NCBI GenBank assembly: GCA_028554755.1
Contig: JAPTOF010000010.1
Location: 1,534,001 to 1,598,000, forward strand
Direction: 5' to 3'
Source: Cordia subcordata
Taxonomy: Eukaryota > Streptophyta > Magnoliopsida > Boraginales > Cordiaceae
DNA length: 64,000 nucleotides
Made by a program: the position numbers and the translations under genes. Shown piece after piece: positions 1 to 11,407 of this stretch (position 1 is its first letter; each line of letters opens with the position of its first letter). The notes under the pieces were generated by a model. The model did not search any database and had not been told where the DNA came from. It saw nothing but the letters and a program-made list of their open reading frames with translations.

Positions 1-130
1 CGATTCTCCATTTTTGTTCTCTCTGAAGCTTCAAAATTCTTGTGTGGAAATTGTGAAAAAAACAAAAACTGTGGATTTGTGGATGCGTAGAGAGGAGAGG
101 ATGTCTTGAAGAAGGAAAGTGTTTGGTGAA
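1..130 (-). CDS. Possible leader and start codon of a gene running off the left edge
   Basis: Read on the minus strand, this stretch looks like a plant 5' leader. It has a CT-rich block (about 85-110), then A-rich sequence, then GAGAACAAAA directly before ATGGAGAATCG, with the ATG at 11-9. The A at -3 and G at +4 suit a plant start context. Only about three codons (M-E-N) fall inside the window, so no function can be given. It could also be chance, since only the leader texture and start context support it. Confidence 0.3.
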
Positions 131-1385
131 TGATGAGCACACAGCCGCTGAAGGGTGTTAATATCTTTGGGTAAGGTGATATGATCACGTTGACAAATGT
201 TAGGCTTCCTTTGGATTTTTTTTTTTTTTTAAGCGTTATTTTAATTTTTTTTAAATATATTTTTTAAAAAGTTGAAATTTTTTATTTTTAAAATAAATTA
301 TAACTTTTTAAAAAATTATCAAATTAAATAATTTAATAATATATATTTTTAAAAATAAAATACTTTTTCTTAAAAGAATCCATTCAAACATATCCTTATG
401 GTGGCACAACTGCCCGGCTGCTTCGTTGATGTAACGATTGAGAAGTAACCAATTATACGCGGCTTGCTTTTGCGTGTATGCCTAACCATGGTTAAGGAGT
501 TTTTGCACTTTCCTTTTAGATTCAGTTTGACTTCTAGAATGTTTCTTAGATTTAATGTTGTTATATTTTTAAGTTAATTTCTTATTTTAAGATATTTATA
601 TTAACTCTTAGTATTTTACAAAACATAATCACATTAATTTTTATGATTTAAAATATTTATTTTAGTTTTTAATGTATTCACAAAATTATTCAAATTGTTT
701 TAGCCTTTTTTTTTTGGAGTTAAGTTGAAGATTTGGATAAATTTGTGAAATATTTGATAACTAATATGAAAATTATGAAACAATTACAAGGATTAGTTTG
801 ACGGTATTTCTAAAATATTGAGGACTTACTTTGACTATTTTAGAATATAAGGATGACTTTGAAAAAGTTTGACAATATTGGAGACACATAGCTTGATTTA
901 CTCTCACCTATTTGACATATTTTTCCAATATTGTTTTGTTTTAGCATTACTATATATTAACCATTTATTTTTTTCTTATAAAATAGATCTGTTAACAGAC
1001 GTGAGATATTTGATATTTCACATAAATTGTGATATAAGTCTATTATTACTATATATGAGATATTTAATATTTAAATACATAAATTATGCCACACAATAAA
1101 GGGGTGAAGAAGTGACCTAAAAACAATTCTTATTGTTTTGTTCAACCCATTTTGCTTGTTATTGGAGTAATTTCTTCGTGATTCACTATCATGATTAATT
1201 AATTGATCTCATGTTAATTAAAAAAGAGAGAATAAAATAAGAGAATCTTTTCGATATTTAGTTACCATAATATATTTCTTACTCCGGATAAGAGGTTTTG
1301 AGATTAGTTTCAAAGATATAAGCAATTAAGCATTGTACTATTGACTTTTGATCTTTGTTGAATTTATAAAAGAAGATCATACTAA
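131..1385. other. AT-rich intergenic DNA
   Basis: No coding signal is visible. The stretch is A/T-rich, with poly-T runs around 219-232 and many short chance frames. If the left-edge gene is real, its promoter would lie in the first few hundred bases here. Confidence 0.5.
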
Positions 1386-1615
1386 GGACTTGTTTGGATT
1401 ATTTTTTTTCTAGAAAAAAAAAAGTATTTTTCTTAAAAAGAGTGTTTTGTTTTCGCAATAACTATTTGGCTTGACTTCTAAAAAAGCTTAAACTCTTAAA
1501 AAGCTCATTTTGTCAGCTTTTTTGGAGAGTCAAAATTTTCAACTTTTCAAAAAAATACTTTTTCAAAAGCTGTTAAAAAAATATTTAAAAAAAAAAACTA
1601 ATCCAAACAAACTTA
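1386..1615. mobile_element. MITE-like element, family A copy 1
   Basis: The stretch is bounded by inverted ends: CTTGTTTGGATTATT on the left and AATCCAAACAAACTTAG on the right. The interior is rich in A and T runs with AAAAAGCTT-type words. A sister copy lies at 2521-2753 and a related one at 30855-31093. There is no coding capacity, so it is read as a non-autonomous DNA element. Confidence 0.5.
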
Positions 1616-2520
1616 GATCATGTATACAATATAGGCAAACTTTTAGCCCATTATCAGTTGTAACCATATTACCTCATATTTTATTAGTTCTAATTAGTGT
1701 AACATCACATCTGTTTACGTTGGATTAATATTTTTATTGATATAAAATTTATCATTATCAATTGGTCATTTGTTATATATATATTTATATAAAATAAACC
1801 AAAATAAGCTGTAAGTTCATACTGCCAAGTGGCACTCTGTATGACAAGTTTTCTACAATTATTTATCAATTAAATATGATCATTTTTAGGTCATTTTTTT
1901 ATTTGCATCATTTATTCAGTTTCATTCATGTTTTAAATATTTTAATTTAATTAATATTATATCTTACATATAATATATATATATATATATAAATCATTGC
2001 CTTATTAATTCTATAGTATATAATTATTTCAGTAACTATTTAATAAGATGTAAAAACTCTATAATTTTAATATATACAATAACATATATCGCTACCCGTG
2101 TATCGCATGGGTGTCTCACTCGTATATATATATATATATATATGTATTGAAATTTCTTGTTGAACGAATGGAGAGTTGACCAGGAAAAGAAAAATGAGAG
2201 ATTACAAATCTCAAAGAAAAAATAATGCCATGGAATTTGATATTAATTGAGGAATATCAGTGTCAATATACCAAATTTGTTGGTGCGTAAGCACTCTTTA
2301 ATTGCACTAATTAACGAACATCAGCCACACTCTGCATAACTTTGTTTGCGTGCCTCATCAACTATGGGATTGGTTGGCCCTACTGGAAATAAATTAGTCA
2401 AATTAAAGCAGGTAACATAGAGCATTAATTACATTCAGCCATTGAGACTTGAGATTTAGGTGTAATAGCAAGTAAACAATTTGTTATGTTTATTGATTTA
2501 GGCGGAATAGTAAGGCAATA
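1616..2520. other. Intergenic DNA with AT microsatellites
   Basis: No gene is visible. Short (AT)n tracts occur near 1974-1991 and 2125-2144. The rest is ordinary AT-rich spacer. Confidence 0.5.
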
Positions 2521-2753
2521 CCTCGTTTGGATTATTATTATTTTAAAAAAAAAACATTTTCTAACTGTTTTTTTCAAAAAAAAAAAAGTCTTTTGAGAAG
2601 TTAAAAATTTTGAATTTTGAAAAAAGCTATATTTAAGCTTTTCTCAAAGTTTATTATTTTTCGGAAGTCAAGCCAAAAAATTATTGCAAAAAAAAACGTA
2701 TTTAAGGGAAAAAAGTACTTTTTTCTTTTAGAAAAAGCCAATCCAAATAAGTC
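2521..2753. mobile_element. MITE-like element, family A copy 2
   Basis: It has the same end structure as the copy at 1386-1615: CTCGTTTGGATTATTA on the left and CCAATCCAAATAAGTCTGA on the right. The body is again rich in poly-A and poly-T with AGCTTTT words and is diverged from copy 1. No protein is encoded. Confidence 0.5.
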
Positions 2754-2984
2754 TGAATGACGTATGAATTATTATTTTAAATAAATAATTCACTAAATTC
2801 TTAAATTCATTTAGTAAGTCTGAGGCTAAAATTTTCATTCTCCCAACAATATGATCAACTAGCTAAGCTAGTGTCATTAAGAACAATTCTCCCACTTGTA
2901 TGTTATGCATGTGTGGGAATCTACCAAATCTCCATTATTTGTTTAGATTTGAACTAATCTTTGTTTATTTAATATATCAATTAG

Positions 2985-3045
2985 CCACATACACACACAC
3001 ACACATATATATATATACATATATATATTTTTTATTTTTTATATG

Positions 3046-3078
<33 letters not shown>
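2985..3078. repeat. Palindromic compound microsatellite
   Basis: An (AC)n-(AT)n arm of about 40 bp (2987-3028) is followed by a short T-rich spacer and then by its reverse complement, an (AT)n-(GT)n arm ending near 3078. Single-stranded, it could fold into a long hairpin. Short open frames across it are artefacts of the dinucleotide repeat. Confidence 0.8.
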
Positions 3079-4907
3079 AAAGTTTGCAGTGGTCAAATGA
3101 ATTTCCAGAAGTCTTCAAGATTGCGAAAGTCAATTTGTTGGCTTGTGGAGTGGAAAAGGTCGCCGTATTAGAGAATATTCAACGCTGGAATTTTGATTTT
3201 GATATTGCCGTGTTTGGTGTTCCATGACATGAGCATCATGCCCCAATTTCCACATAGTTGACTAGCATTTTTTCAGCAATTAAAAGAAAAATATGTGAAT
3301 CACATTTTTTCTATATAGATCACCTCCCAGGAAAATGTTTACACAAAAGGGGGGCCAAACTTTTCAAGAGAAAATAGATTTGGGGATTTTAGACTTGGAG
3401 TTTGGTTTAGTCTCATTTAAGCATGGATAATGTGTTTTGATACACTAAATACTTATTCATATGACATGTGGCACCACGAAGTAGGGCCCTTGATCACGAT
3501 ATTCCATCTCAATCACCTTTTTTTCATGTATGTCTCCACAGAAGTTCACGTATGGCTCCACAGAAGTTCAATAAATAGCACAAGCCCACAAAAATTAAGG
3601 TAAGCAGTTTAATTCTTAAACAAAATTTTAAAACTACAGTATAAGACTCTTATTCCTAAAATCAATTTTTTAGAATATCATAATGTCCATGCTTCTTATT
3701 ATAAGTTTCTGGCATTTTGAAGAGGTTAATCATGACAAAGATGGGAGTACATGCCCGTAAAGAAAAAATCTATGTCCAAAGGGTATAACATTCTCTAGGT
3801 TGACCTTTGAGGGTAGCTTGGCCTAACTTCTATGCAATTGGAAAAAAAGGGTTCAAGAAATTTATTCTTCCCTCGTGCTCCGCTTATTTCAATAATGAAA
3901 TTACTGATTCTATTGATCTTTCAATGGTCGAGTTTCATCAATTGATTTTTTCTTGTTATTACCCAAAAAAGAATTATCAGCTCAAATTTCAGGCACAAAA
4001 AACTTGCACCAGGTAACTAGTCCTCCATGTTGCATATGCTAAATTAAACTGCATTATGAAACAAATGAAGCAACTGCAGTATCATATTCCAATCTGTCGT
4101 AAATCATGCCCATGATACCTAGATGTATAAAACCTACTGTAGATGAGTTGGTACCTATCTGTGCATATATCCATATTTTGTTTGGTCTAATAAATACTGC
4201 AGAACTCTTTATTATTATTATTTTTTTTTTCCAAAAACTTCTACTTCCATAAGATTCAAACCCAGGAGTCTTACTTTTAAAGGAGATAGTCTCAATTACT
4301 TGAGTTATCCCCTAATCCCTACATAACTCTTTAATTAGTTGATGCCTACAAATAGTATTGAGTGGTTAGATAATAATTCACTACCGTGATTAAAGACCTT
4401 AGATTCAAACTTATGTCCTCTTAAACTTAAAGTATATATTAGATTGTACTCCTATATCATAAGACATGTAGTTGTAAAATTGAGTCCATGAAGCAACTAG
4501 CATGGCACTTAATTAGAAGGGTGGTGACTGATAAAATTGATTCCTTGTAGATATAGACCATTGAAGGCTTAATCCAATAAGCACTTCATTATGGCCATAA
4601 TGTCACTGCACGATGCGAGTAGATTACCAAATTGATTTGAAATGTTTGCTTTTTGGACAAAAAGCCAGATGGCCTTGCCTCTTGGATAAGTTGACTAATC
4701 CTAAAACAACCATTCGTGCAAGGGTGTTGACAAGAGAAATCTCGAACACAGAAACAAATTAAGTCGTTAATGTATGCTATGGATATCATAAGTTTTGAGC
4801 CATGAAAGTAATATTTTCTGAAATTGCAAAATAAGTTGTACAATGAATATTATATATAACGAGTATTTTATGAAGCGATGGAGTAAGGAGAAAGGACGAA
4901 TACAATT
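3079..4907. other. Intergenic DNA with weak SINE-like fragments
   Basis: No gene is recognised. At 4232-4320 (minus strand) a pol-III B-box-like word (GGGTTTGAATC) sits beside a TAACTCAAGT A-box-like word, which suggests a decayed tRNA-derived SINE. A similar but weaker pattern lies at 4370-4430. Confidence 0.35.
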
Positions 4908-5025
4908 AGGGTCTGTTTGGCTAAGCTTATTTGGAACTTATAAGTTGTAAATAGTAAAAATTACGTGAGTGGTACTTTTTTAGGTGTTTATAAACATAAG
5001 AATAAGCAGAGTCAAACAGGCTCTA
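4908..5025. mobile_element. Short MITE (about 118 bp)
   Basis: The ends are inverted: AGGGTCTGTTTGGCT at the left and AGTCAAACAGGCTCT at the right. The element is short and non-coding, with TTATAAGT/TTTATAA words inside, as in stowaway- or tourist-sized MITEs. Confidence 0.55.
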
Positions 5026-5173
5026 AACTATGTCTCGAAAGTTCACAAATTTATGATTGACATTTTTCGAGGAGATGCACAATTACTTAGTTTGCACAAT
5101 TCAACATAATGGAGTTGTAACTTTATGTTCTCTTAGGATCAGATCTCTTCTCTCTTACTAAACTAGAAGTATT

Positions 5174-6025
5174 TAGGTCCAATTCAACGACATTATTTTA
5201 AGTAGTGTTTAGTGTCTCAACCTAGTCAAAACACTACTTCTTCTTATTTTACTTGCTTGGTAAGACAGTGTTTTAAATAGTATTTTTATTTTAAATAGTG
5301 TTCGAAGTAGTATTTGTGAAAAATTAATATTATTAACATTTCAAGATAAAGTTAAGTGTTTCATCTTTTTTTTGCAGTACTACCATCTCTCTAATATCTT
5401 TTTGGTAATTCTACCTTCTATCCAATCTCTCTATACTTTTTGAATTTTTTTACAAATATAAATATAAAATAACACAAAATATATCTGCATCAAAATATAT
5501 TATAAAAGATATAAGTCTTATTCATCCATTTATTATCTTTCTTCGAAAATATAAATTCACAATCAATTAAAATATTTCTATAATAAAAAACATTTGTTTA
5601 TAATATTAATAAAATTAATTTATTAAAAAAGTAATTTTATTATGCTTTACTAATGAAATATTATTTTTTAAAAAATATATTTAATTATAAAATAAATTAT
5701 CTTAATTATTTCAATAGTAATAATAATAATGATGAGGAGGAGGAGGATGATGATGATCACAACAATAATAACCTGATACCAATGTCTTTTTTTATCATTC
5801 TGCATTCACAAACAATAATAACCTAATACCAATGTCTTTTTTTGTCATTCTGCATTCACCATCTAACCTAACAGCTAGTTTTATCGAACACTTTTAAAAC
5901 AATCTGCTAGTAAAACTACTACTGGCTAACTGCTAAAAACATAATAGCTATTTGTTATCCAAATAGCTATCTACTACTCAACCAACTATTTGCTACCTAA
6001 TTTGCTAATTGTCCCGAATGAGCCT
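5174..6025 (+). mobile_element. Non-autonomous DNA element, family D copy 1
   Basis: This ~850-bp non-coding block is repeated in inverted orientation at 22698-23498. Shared landmarks are the TATTTTAAGTAGTGTTTAGT region near the left end, the CAAATAGCTAT-rich region and the GCTAATT...GAATGAGCC end. The terminal words AGGTCCAATTC and GAATGAGCCTT are loosely inverted. A GAT/GAGGAG microsatellite (5720-5757) and a short internal duplication (TAATAACCT...CATTCTGCATTCAC, 5767-5860) lie inside. Confidence 0.5.
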
Positions 6026-6455
6026 TTATATTTGAAATAGAAACGAATTCAATAATAAGAGAATTTGATAATGGTCAACTAATATTATAAGTACTGATTT
6101 GGCAAGAACCAATTATTCTAATGCTCCGAGTTTGATGATGAACGATGATGCTAGTGGCTCCATAACTTGTAATGAAGGCATGTGTCTATGGAGGTTGGTT
6201 GTTTGCCCTTCCGATGATCAAGTCAGTCGTCTGATGGTATCTCCTTAATAGAATGATAATATTTTTCTGGAGAGAATATTTTGTTTAGTGTATATCATAG
6301 GTAGAATGACTTACCTCGTAATGTGCGCTATTGTGGGCTATTTATACTACTTACCTGACATCATGCCTTGCCAAAATGTCTAATGCTACCTTGGATGGAG
6401 GAGGGTTTTGATCGAGCTATGCTTAGTAGTTGGGTCGGGCTTACACCCGGATCAA

Positions 6456-6593
6456 GCTTTTGCCATTGGACGGATAGGTCTTATGCCATTTGTTGAATCA
6501 GGCTTATACCATTGGACAAATAGGTCTTATGCCATTGGTCGAATCAAGCTTATACCATTGGATGGATAGGTCTTATGCCATTGACCTGGTCAA
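6456..6593. repeat. 46-bp minisatellite, 3 copies
   Basis: Units begin at about 6456, 6502 and 6548. Each contains CCATTGGACNNATAGGTC, then TTATGCCATT and a GAATCA(A/G) word. Units differ at a few positions. No coding function is apparent. Confidence 0.75.
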
Positions 6594-7131
6594 GTTATAC
6601 TTTATCCTAATCAAGTACAATAAACACAATGTATACACAGCATAAACCTTTTTCATTATAAAGGGGATCTGAAACTTTTTTCTCAATCATTTAACCTCTT
6701 CAATTATTTAAAACTAAAATTCAGGATTTTCACATGACGATCAAGAGCAAGATACAAAGTATCAAAACTATCATGCCAAGAATTTATTCTGAACTTACAA
6801 ACATCATTTTGGAATCATTTTCTCTCTGATCCCATTCTCTTTCTTCTGCACTATGCTACCATTCCTCCACATTCATCTATCATCAAAACCATGTCTACTA
6901 CTAAAACTAATTCACAAATGATGATTCTCACTGTGTCTAGTCAGTTAAGTTAATCATTCCTATGTGCTGAACCAGATTTCAAGATTTCTGCTGTTAAACT
7001 TTTGCATACATATTTCCCTTTGCAGCAAAGTGCAGACTTGATTTCTCAGCATGTATGTCAAGGTACATAAGTTGGTTTCCAGTAGTGGATTGTTCTTCCA
7101 TTTTAAAGTTTTCCCTTTTTCTCCTTTCTGT

Positions 7132-7310
7132 TTTTACATTAATTTCTTTCCCTTATTCTATACGTAAAAACGATCATTTGTCCTTTCTCTTTTTATTTTA
7201 ATTTCTTTCCCTTATTCTATACGTAAAAACGATCATTTGTCCTTTTTCTTTTTACTTTAATTTCTTTCCCTTATTCTATGCGTAAAAACGGGCATTTTTC
7301 GCAAATCAAA
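7132..7310. repeat. 59-bp minisatellite, 3 copies
   Basis: Units start with AATTTCTTTCCCTTATTC at 7141, 7200 and 7259 and continue with CGTAAAAACG(A/G)(T/G)CATTT and a pyrimidine-rich tail. The first two units are nearly identical; the third is more diverged. Confidence 0.8.
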
Positions 7311-8855
7311 AAGTTGGGTCCAATATTTTTTCAAATTTGTGCGAATAATATAGGTGGTGCACGCCATTCATTTTTTTTTTATTTTATATAACTTGCTTGG
7401 AGCTAGCCACTGATTTTGTACGTTGAAATATACGAGGAGCAAAAGCAAGATCACATCAAATTCTCATGACCACTACAAAGTTTATAAAAGTTATTTTGGG
7501 GTATAAGTTGACTTTGTAATTGATGTCTGAATATTGAATGCTTCCATAGCCACCATTATGGAATCCATTGTTTGACCACTTTAGTGACACTAATGGTCCC
7601 CATGCTAACTGGACGACCAAAGTCGGAAGATAAAAAAAACATACTTGCATTGTGTAGGCGTGTTCTTCCAGCGAGAAATTGACCTTTAAAAGATTATCAT
7701 ATATTCTACTAACTCAAATATTGTAAACAAAAATGCTATATTTTTCGTCACAGTTTTTATACTATACATTAAAGTACCTGTATGGATATTTGTATTTTAC
7801 CGTGTTCGAGTCCAAAATCTTATGTCTGCAAGTAAGACGGGAATTATAAATATAACAAATAACTAATTGAGCTCTCAAATATCTATTTTTAGACCGAAGT
7901 GGAACATTAATTATGCTTTTGTTAAACGATGCTAACCTTTTACTATTTTGTTTGGTCAGAGTTTTACCATCAATTATATATGCAGAGTTACGACTTGCAA
8001 ATGAGATTTATTACATGATTCATTCAATTTCCACCTCTAAGTTGTTTTTTTCTCTTTTTATTTGGGGGTTTCGTTATTGCTTTATGCTAAAGACAACAAA
8101 AGGTAGAATACTATTGTTGGACATGCTAAAAATTAGAATCACTCGAGAAAAAGCAAACAATAATGTCCATACAAAACACAACAATTAATTTGTCTTCTCA
8201 CATGCTTCTATGAAAATAGTAAATACACCAACAAATGTTAAACAAAAATTCTTTTCTGGTCGAACATTTTAATTATAACTTTTATCTCATTAAATTTAGC
8301 ACCCCCCCCCCCCCCAAAATTATCTCGTTAACTATATTCTTTTAAAAATAGATCTTCTTCAATTAGCTATCACATTTACTTTCAACTCACTCATAAACTT
8401 GATCGAAAAAAGAAACTCTTTTAGCTCATCCACTATGCTTTGTTTAGGACGAATCTATTTCAACTCGTTTGTTATTTTTTTTTAAATTTTTTATTTGATA
8501 CTTTTTCAAGAATGAATCTCTTTTAATTTCGTTGCACTTTGTTTAGAACAAATCTTTTTTGGTTAAAAATAAAATATAAAAAAATTAATTCATGTGATTT
8601 TTTTCTTTATTTGGTTGAATACATATTTTATTTGTTGTGTATATATAAAACTAATCAATTATAGTCTACAAAGGAAAACTAAATCAATTATATACACTCG
8701 TCAAACTTTGTCATCTAAACATAACTAAAGCAAAAATATACTAAAGCAAAAAAAAAAAAGAAAAAATATACTGTATTATTTTATTTGTAATTAATTGTTA
8801 ATTAATTAATTACAGCACAAATATATATAAATATCAATTATTAGGCTATCTTAAG
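7311..8855. other. Intergenic DNA, no gene recognised
   Basis: There are only short chance frames. A homopolymer C run lies at about 8302-8315, and A/T-rich sequence fills the rest. Nothing resembling a conserved exon was seen on either strand. Confidence 0.5.
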
Positions 8856-9522
8856 TAGGAGTGGAAATTCGGATCAGGTACCCGAATCCGAATCAGAATC
8901 CGAACCCGATCGGGTGGAAAAAATACAAAATTTTCGGATTCAGATATTATCCGAATCCGATATCTGAAAAATATCGAATATTGGGTAGTTTTTTTCCTAC
9001 CCGAACCCAATCAGAAAAAAAATATACACACCATTCCATAGTAAATTATTCATCATAATATTCTAATATAACACATATATAAACACACATTTTATATAAT
9101 ACATTAATATTAAAATGTACAATTAAAAAAGAGAAAAAAAAGTATTCTACAAAAGTAATGAGAAGTTAAATAATATAATTAAGCTATTTGTAAATAAATT
9201 AGACAATTGAATTGAGTAATATAATTAGAATTAACAAAATGTAACATTAATTTAGCATAAATATTTGTTATGTTTAACTTAGATAAATGTGAAAATATAT
9301 TTGTATAGTTAATATTTATTAATTTTTTCTTTTTGTTTGGTTCGTAATTATGATGGAAATATCTTTATATTTTAAAAAGAGTTGATTTGTCTATCGCCAT
9401 TTTGAACAATCTCTTTTCTTTTATTGGAGCCGATGCTTAGTTTTGAGCACCGTACTATTTGTGTACATGGATGTAATTAGTTTGACTATCAATGAATGTA
9501 TTTGCTAACTTACTGCGAAAAA

Positions 9523-9570
<48 letters not shown>

Positions 9571-9778
9571 TAAACAATTTTGTATTTTTTAACTTCATAT
9601 AAATGTCGGGTATCCGAACATCCGAATCTGAAAAATTCGGCATCCGAAAAATCGGATGCCCGGCCGGATAGTTACTATTTAACTACCGGATCGAGTATTT
9701 TTTTCCATCCGAAACTCAAAAAATCCAAATCCGAAAAGACCGATTATCCGAAAACCCGATCCGATTTCCACCTTGATC
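8856..9778. mobile_element. hAT-like non-autonomous element beside the carrier gene
   Basis: The left end TAGGAGTGGAAATTCGGATC and the reverse complement of the right end (CAAGGTGGAAATCGGATC) are imperfect inverted repeats of the kind common in plant hAT elements. They are flanked by ATCTTAAG (8848-8855) and TTCTTAAG (9779-9786), an imperfect 8-bp target-site duplication (7 of 8 match). Subterminal regions repeat CCGAA/TTCGG words on both sides. An (AT)n tract lies at 9531-9567. No transposase is encoded. Confidence 0.6.
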
Positions 9779-9786
9779 TTCTTAAG

Positions 9787-9834
9787 TCTTTCATTGGCGG
9801 CTCCCCTACCTCCCTCACTCTTCTCTCTCCTCAG
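9787..9834 (+). other. Candidate 5'-UTR exon of the carrier gene
   Basis: This is a CT-rich leader-like stretch ending in CTCTCCTCAG followed by GTAACT, a plausible donor at 9835. It lies about 1.57 kb upstream of the carrier ATG. A splice to the acceptor TTTGCAG ending at 11384 would join it to 23 nt of leader before the ATG. It is supported only by sequence texture and the splice consensus; the start of transcription is not known. Confidence 0.35.
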
Positions 9835-10224
9835 GTAACTTTCCCTTTAACACACGCACACACATATAAAAATATCTTCTTTACATATAAATATGTCATA
9901 GAATTTTGGAAATTATTTTCATTTAAAGCTGTGCTAATTTTGAGTATAAAAATTATAGCTTCCATTATATTGTGAAACCCTAATTTCTTTTCAGGTAAAT
10001 TTCTATTTATAATTGTCTGCCTTTTAGTTCGTTTTCAGTTACAATTAACACGAAAAGTTAAATAATGTACAAAAAGATTGCTAACTGCACCTTTTTTGTT
10101 TTGTTAGTTTTTGTTATTGTATGCTATGGTTTGGATTATAATTTGCTTGTAATTCTTTCTTTTCTTTTTTGGGTTTTCGGTAAGTAATGTTAATTTTGTG
10201 TGGCAAGTGTTAGTAGTATTTTAT

Positions 10225-11400
10225 ATTTGAGCAAAGAATGGGGGTAAATTAAGGGTTTGCCGAGAGTTGTTTTTGTAGATGAACTTATAGGTTTCTTTAG
10301 TTGTATATTTTATTTTTGAGCATCAATATGGGGTAAATTTGGGATTTTTTGGAGATAAAGGGTTCTCTTTGCGAATGAATTTGCAGTTTGTGGTAATTCT
10401 GTGTTTCAGTATTGCGTGGTAGATGGCGTAATGAGGGGCAGCCCAGTGAACAAGCTCCTGTTTTGTGTATGACCCATGGAAATAGTAGCTTGGGTTTATT
10501 GTATGTAGTCTTTCCGCTGAAAATTAATTTTTGTTTTTGCAAATGAACTTCTAGTTGCAGTAATCGTGTTTTCCATTTGATTAGTAAATCAAGTAAATTA
10601 ATAATTTGTTTAAATTTGAGGCTTGTAACTGCAAAAGGATTTGCATTTTATTGTTATTGTGCATTTCATTTTGTTAGTAATGAAAAGGTTAAGTTAGGGA
10701 TTTTATCAGAATTAAGGGTTGTTTTTGGGAAAAAGAAAAAAAAAACCTTCAGATTCTGGTGAGTGTGTATCTCAATTTAGAGCAAGGAATGAGGGCAGTG
10801 TCTGTACCTTTTTAAGAATTAAGGATCAATGGATGTGCAGGTTGTAGTCATTGCTATGTATTTCCTTGTTAAGTAGCATGTTGGGTAAAATTAAGGGTTA
10901 TTTTCGGAAATTGAGGGATATTTTTGTAAATGAATTTGCAGGCTGTGATGAGTGTGTGTTTGAATTGTGGGTAATGACTAAATTAGGAGTCTTTGTGAGA
11001 CTTGAGGGTTGTTTTCGTGAATAAATTTGCAGGGTGTCATTATAGTGTGTTTCATTTTTTTGGGGGTAACGTGAAGGTTAACTTTGGATTTCTTTCTTTC
11101 TTCTTTTTTTTTTCTTTTTTTTTTTCTTTTTGGTTGGGGGGGGGGGGGTTTGGGGGGTTGAGGGTGGTTGTTGCAAATGAATTTGCTGGCTGTGGTCAGT
11201 GTGTGTATCTCAACTTTGTTTACCAGATGTTAAAATAAGTGATTATTTGAAAATTAAAGGGCTTGTTTTCGCAAATGATTTTGCAGGTTGTAGTAATTGC
11301 TTGTTTAATCTTTTAGTGTCAAATGGGGAATTAAGATTTATTTGAGAATTGAGGTTTTTTTTTTTTTTCAAAATGACTTTGCAGGTTGTAGTGTTGTGTA
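10225..11400 (+). repeat. Degenerate ~95-100 bp tandem array with acceptor-like cores
   Basis: About ten diverged units share an order of features: a GGGTTGTTTT or GGTTATTTT pyrimidine-rich stretch, AAATGAATTTGCAG, then GTTGTAGT-like and GTGTGT words. Cores end near 10290, 10386, 10560, 10650 (no AG), 10840, 10941, 11032, 11188 (AG lost), 11286 and 11384. Successive spacing is mostly 90-101, with larger gaps where units are expanded or missing. The last core (TTTGCAG, ending at 11384) is preceded by a long T run and is the best acceptor candidate before the ATG at 11408. Confidence 0.7.
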
Positions 11401-11407
11401 TTGGGGG

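Noticed and set aside
7456..8188. Frames of 64-91 aa on both strands
   Set aside because: No motif, no splice context, and composition like the surrounding spacer.
9580..9975. 131-aa plus-strand frame
   Set aside because: It runs across the end of the hAT-like element into presumed leader and intron and has no conserved pattern.
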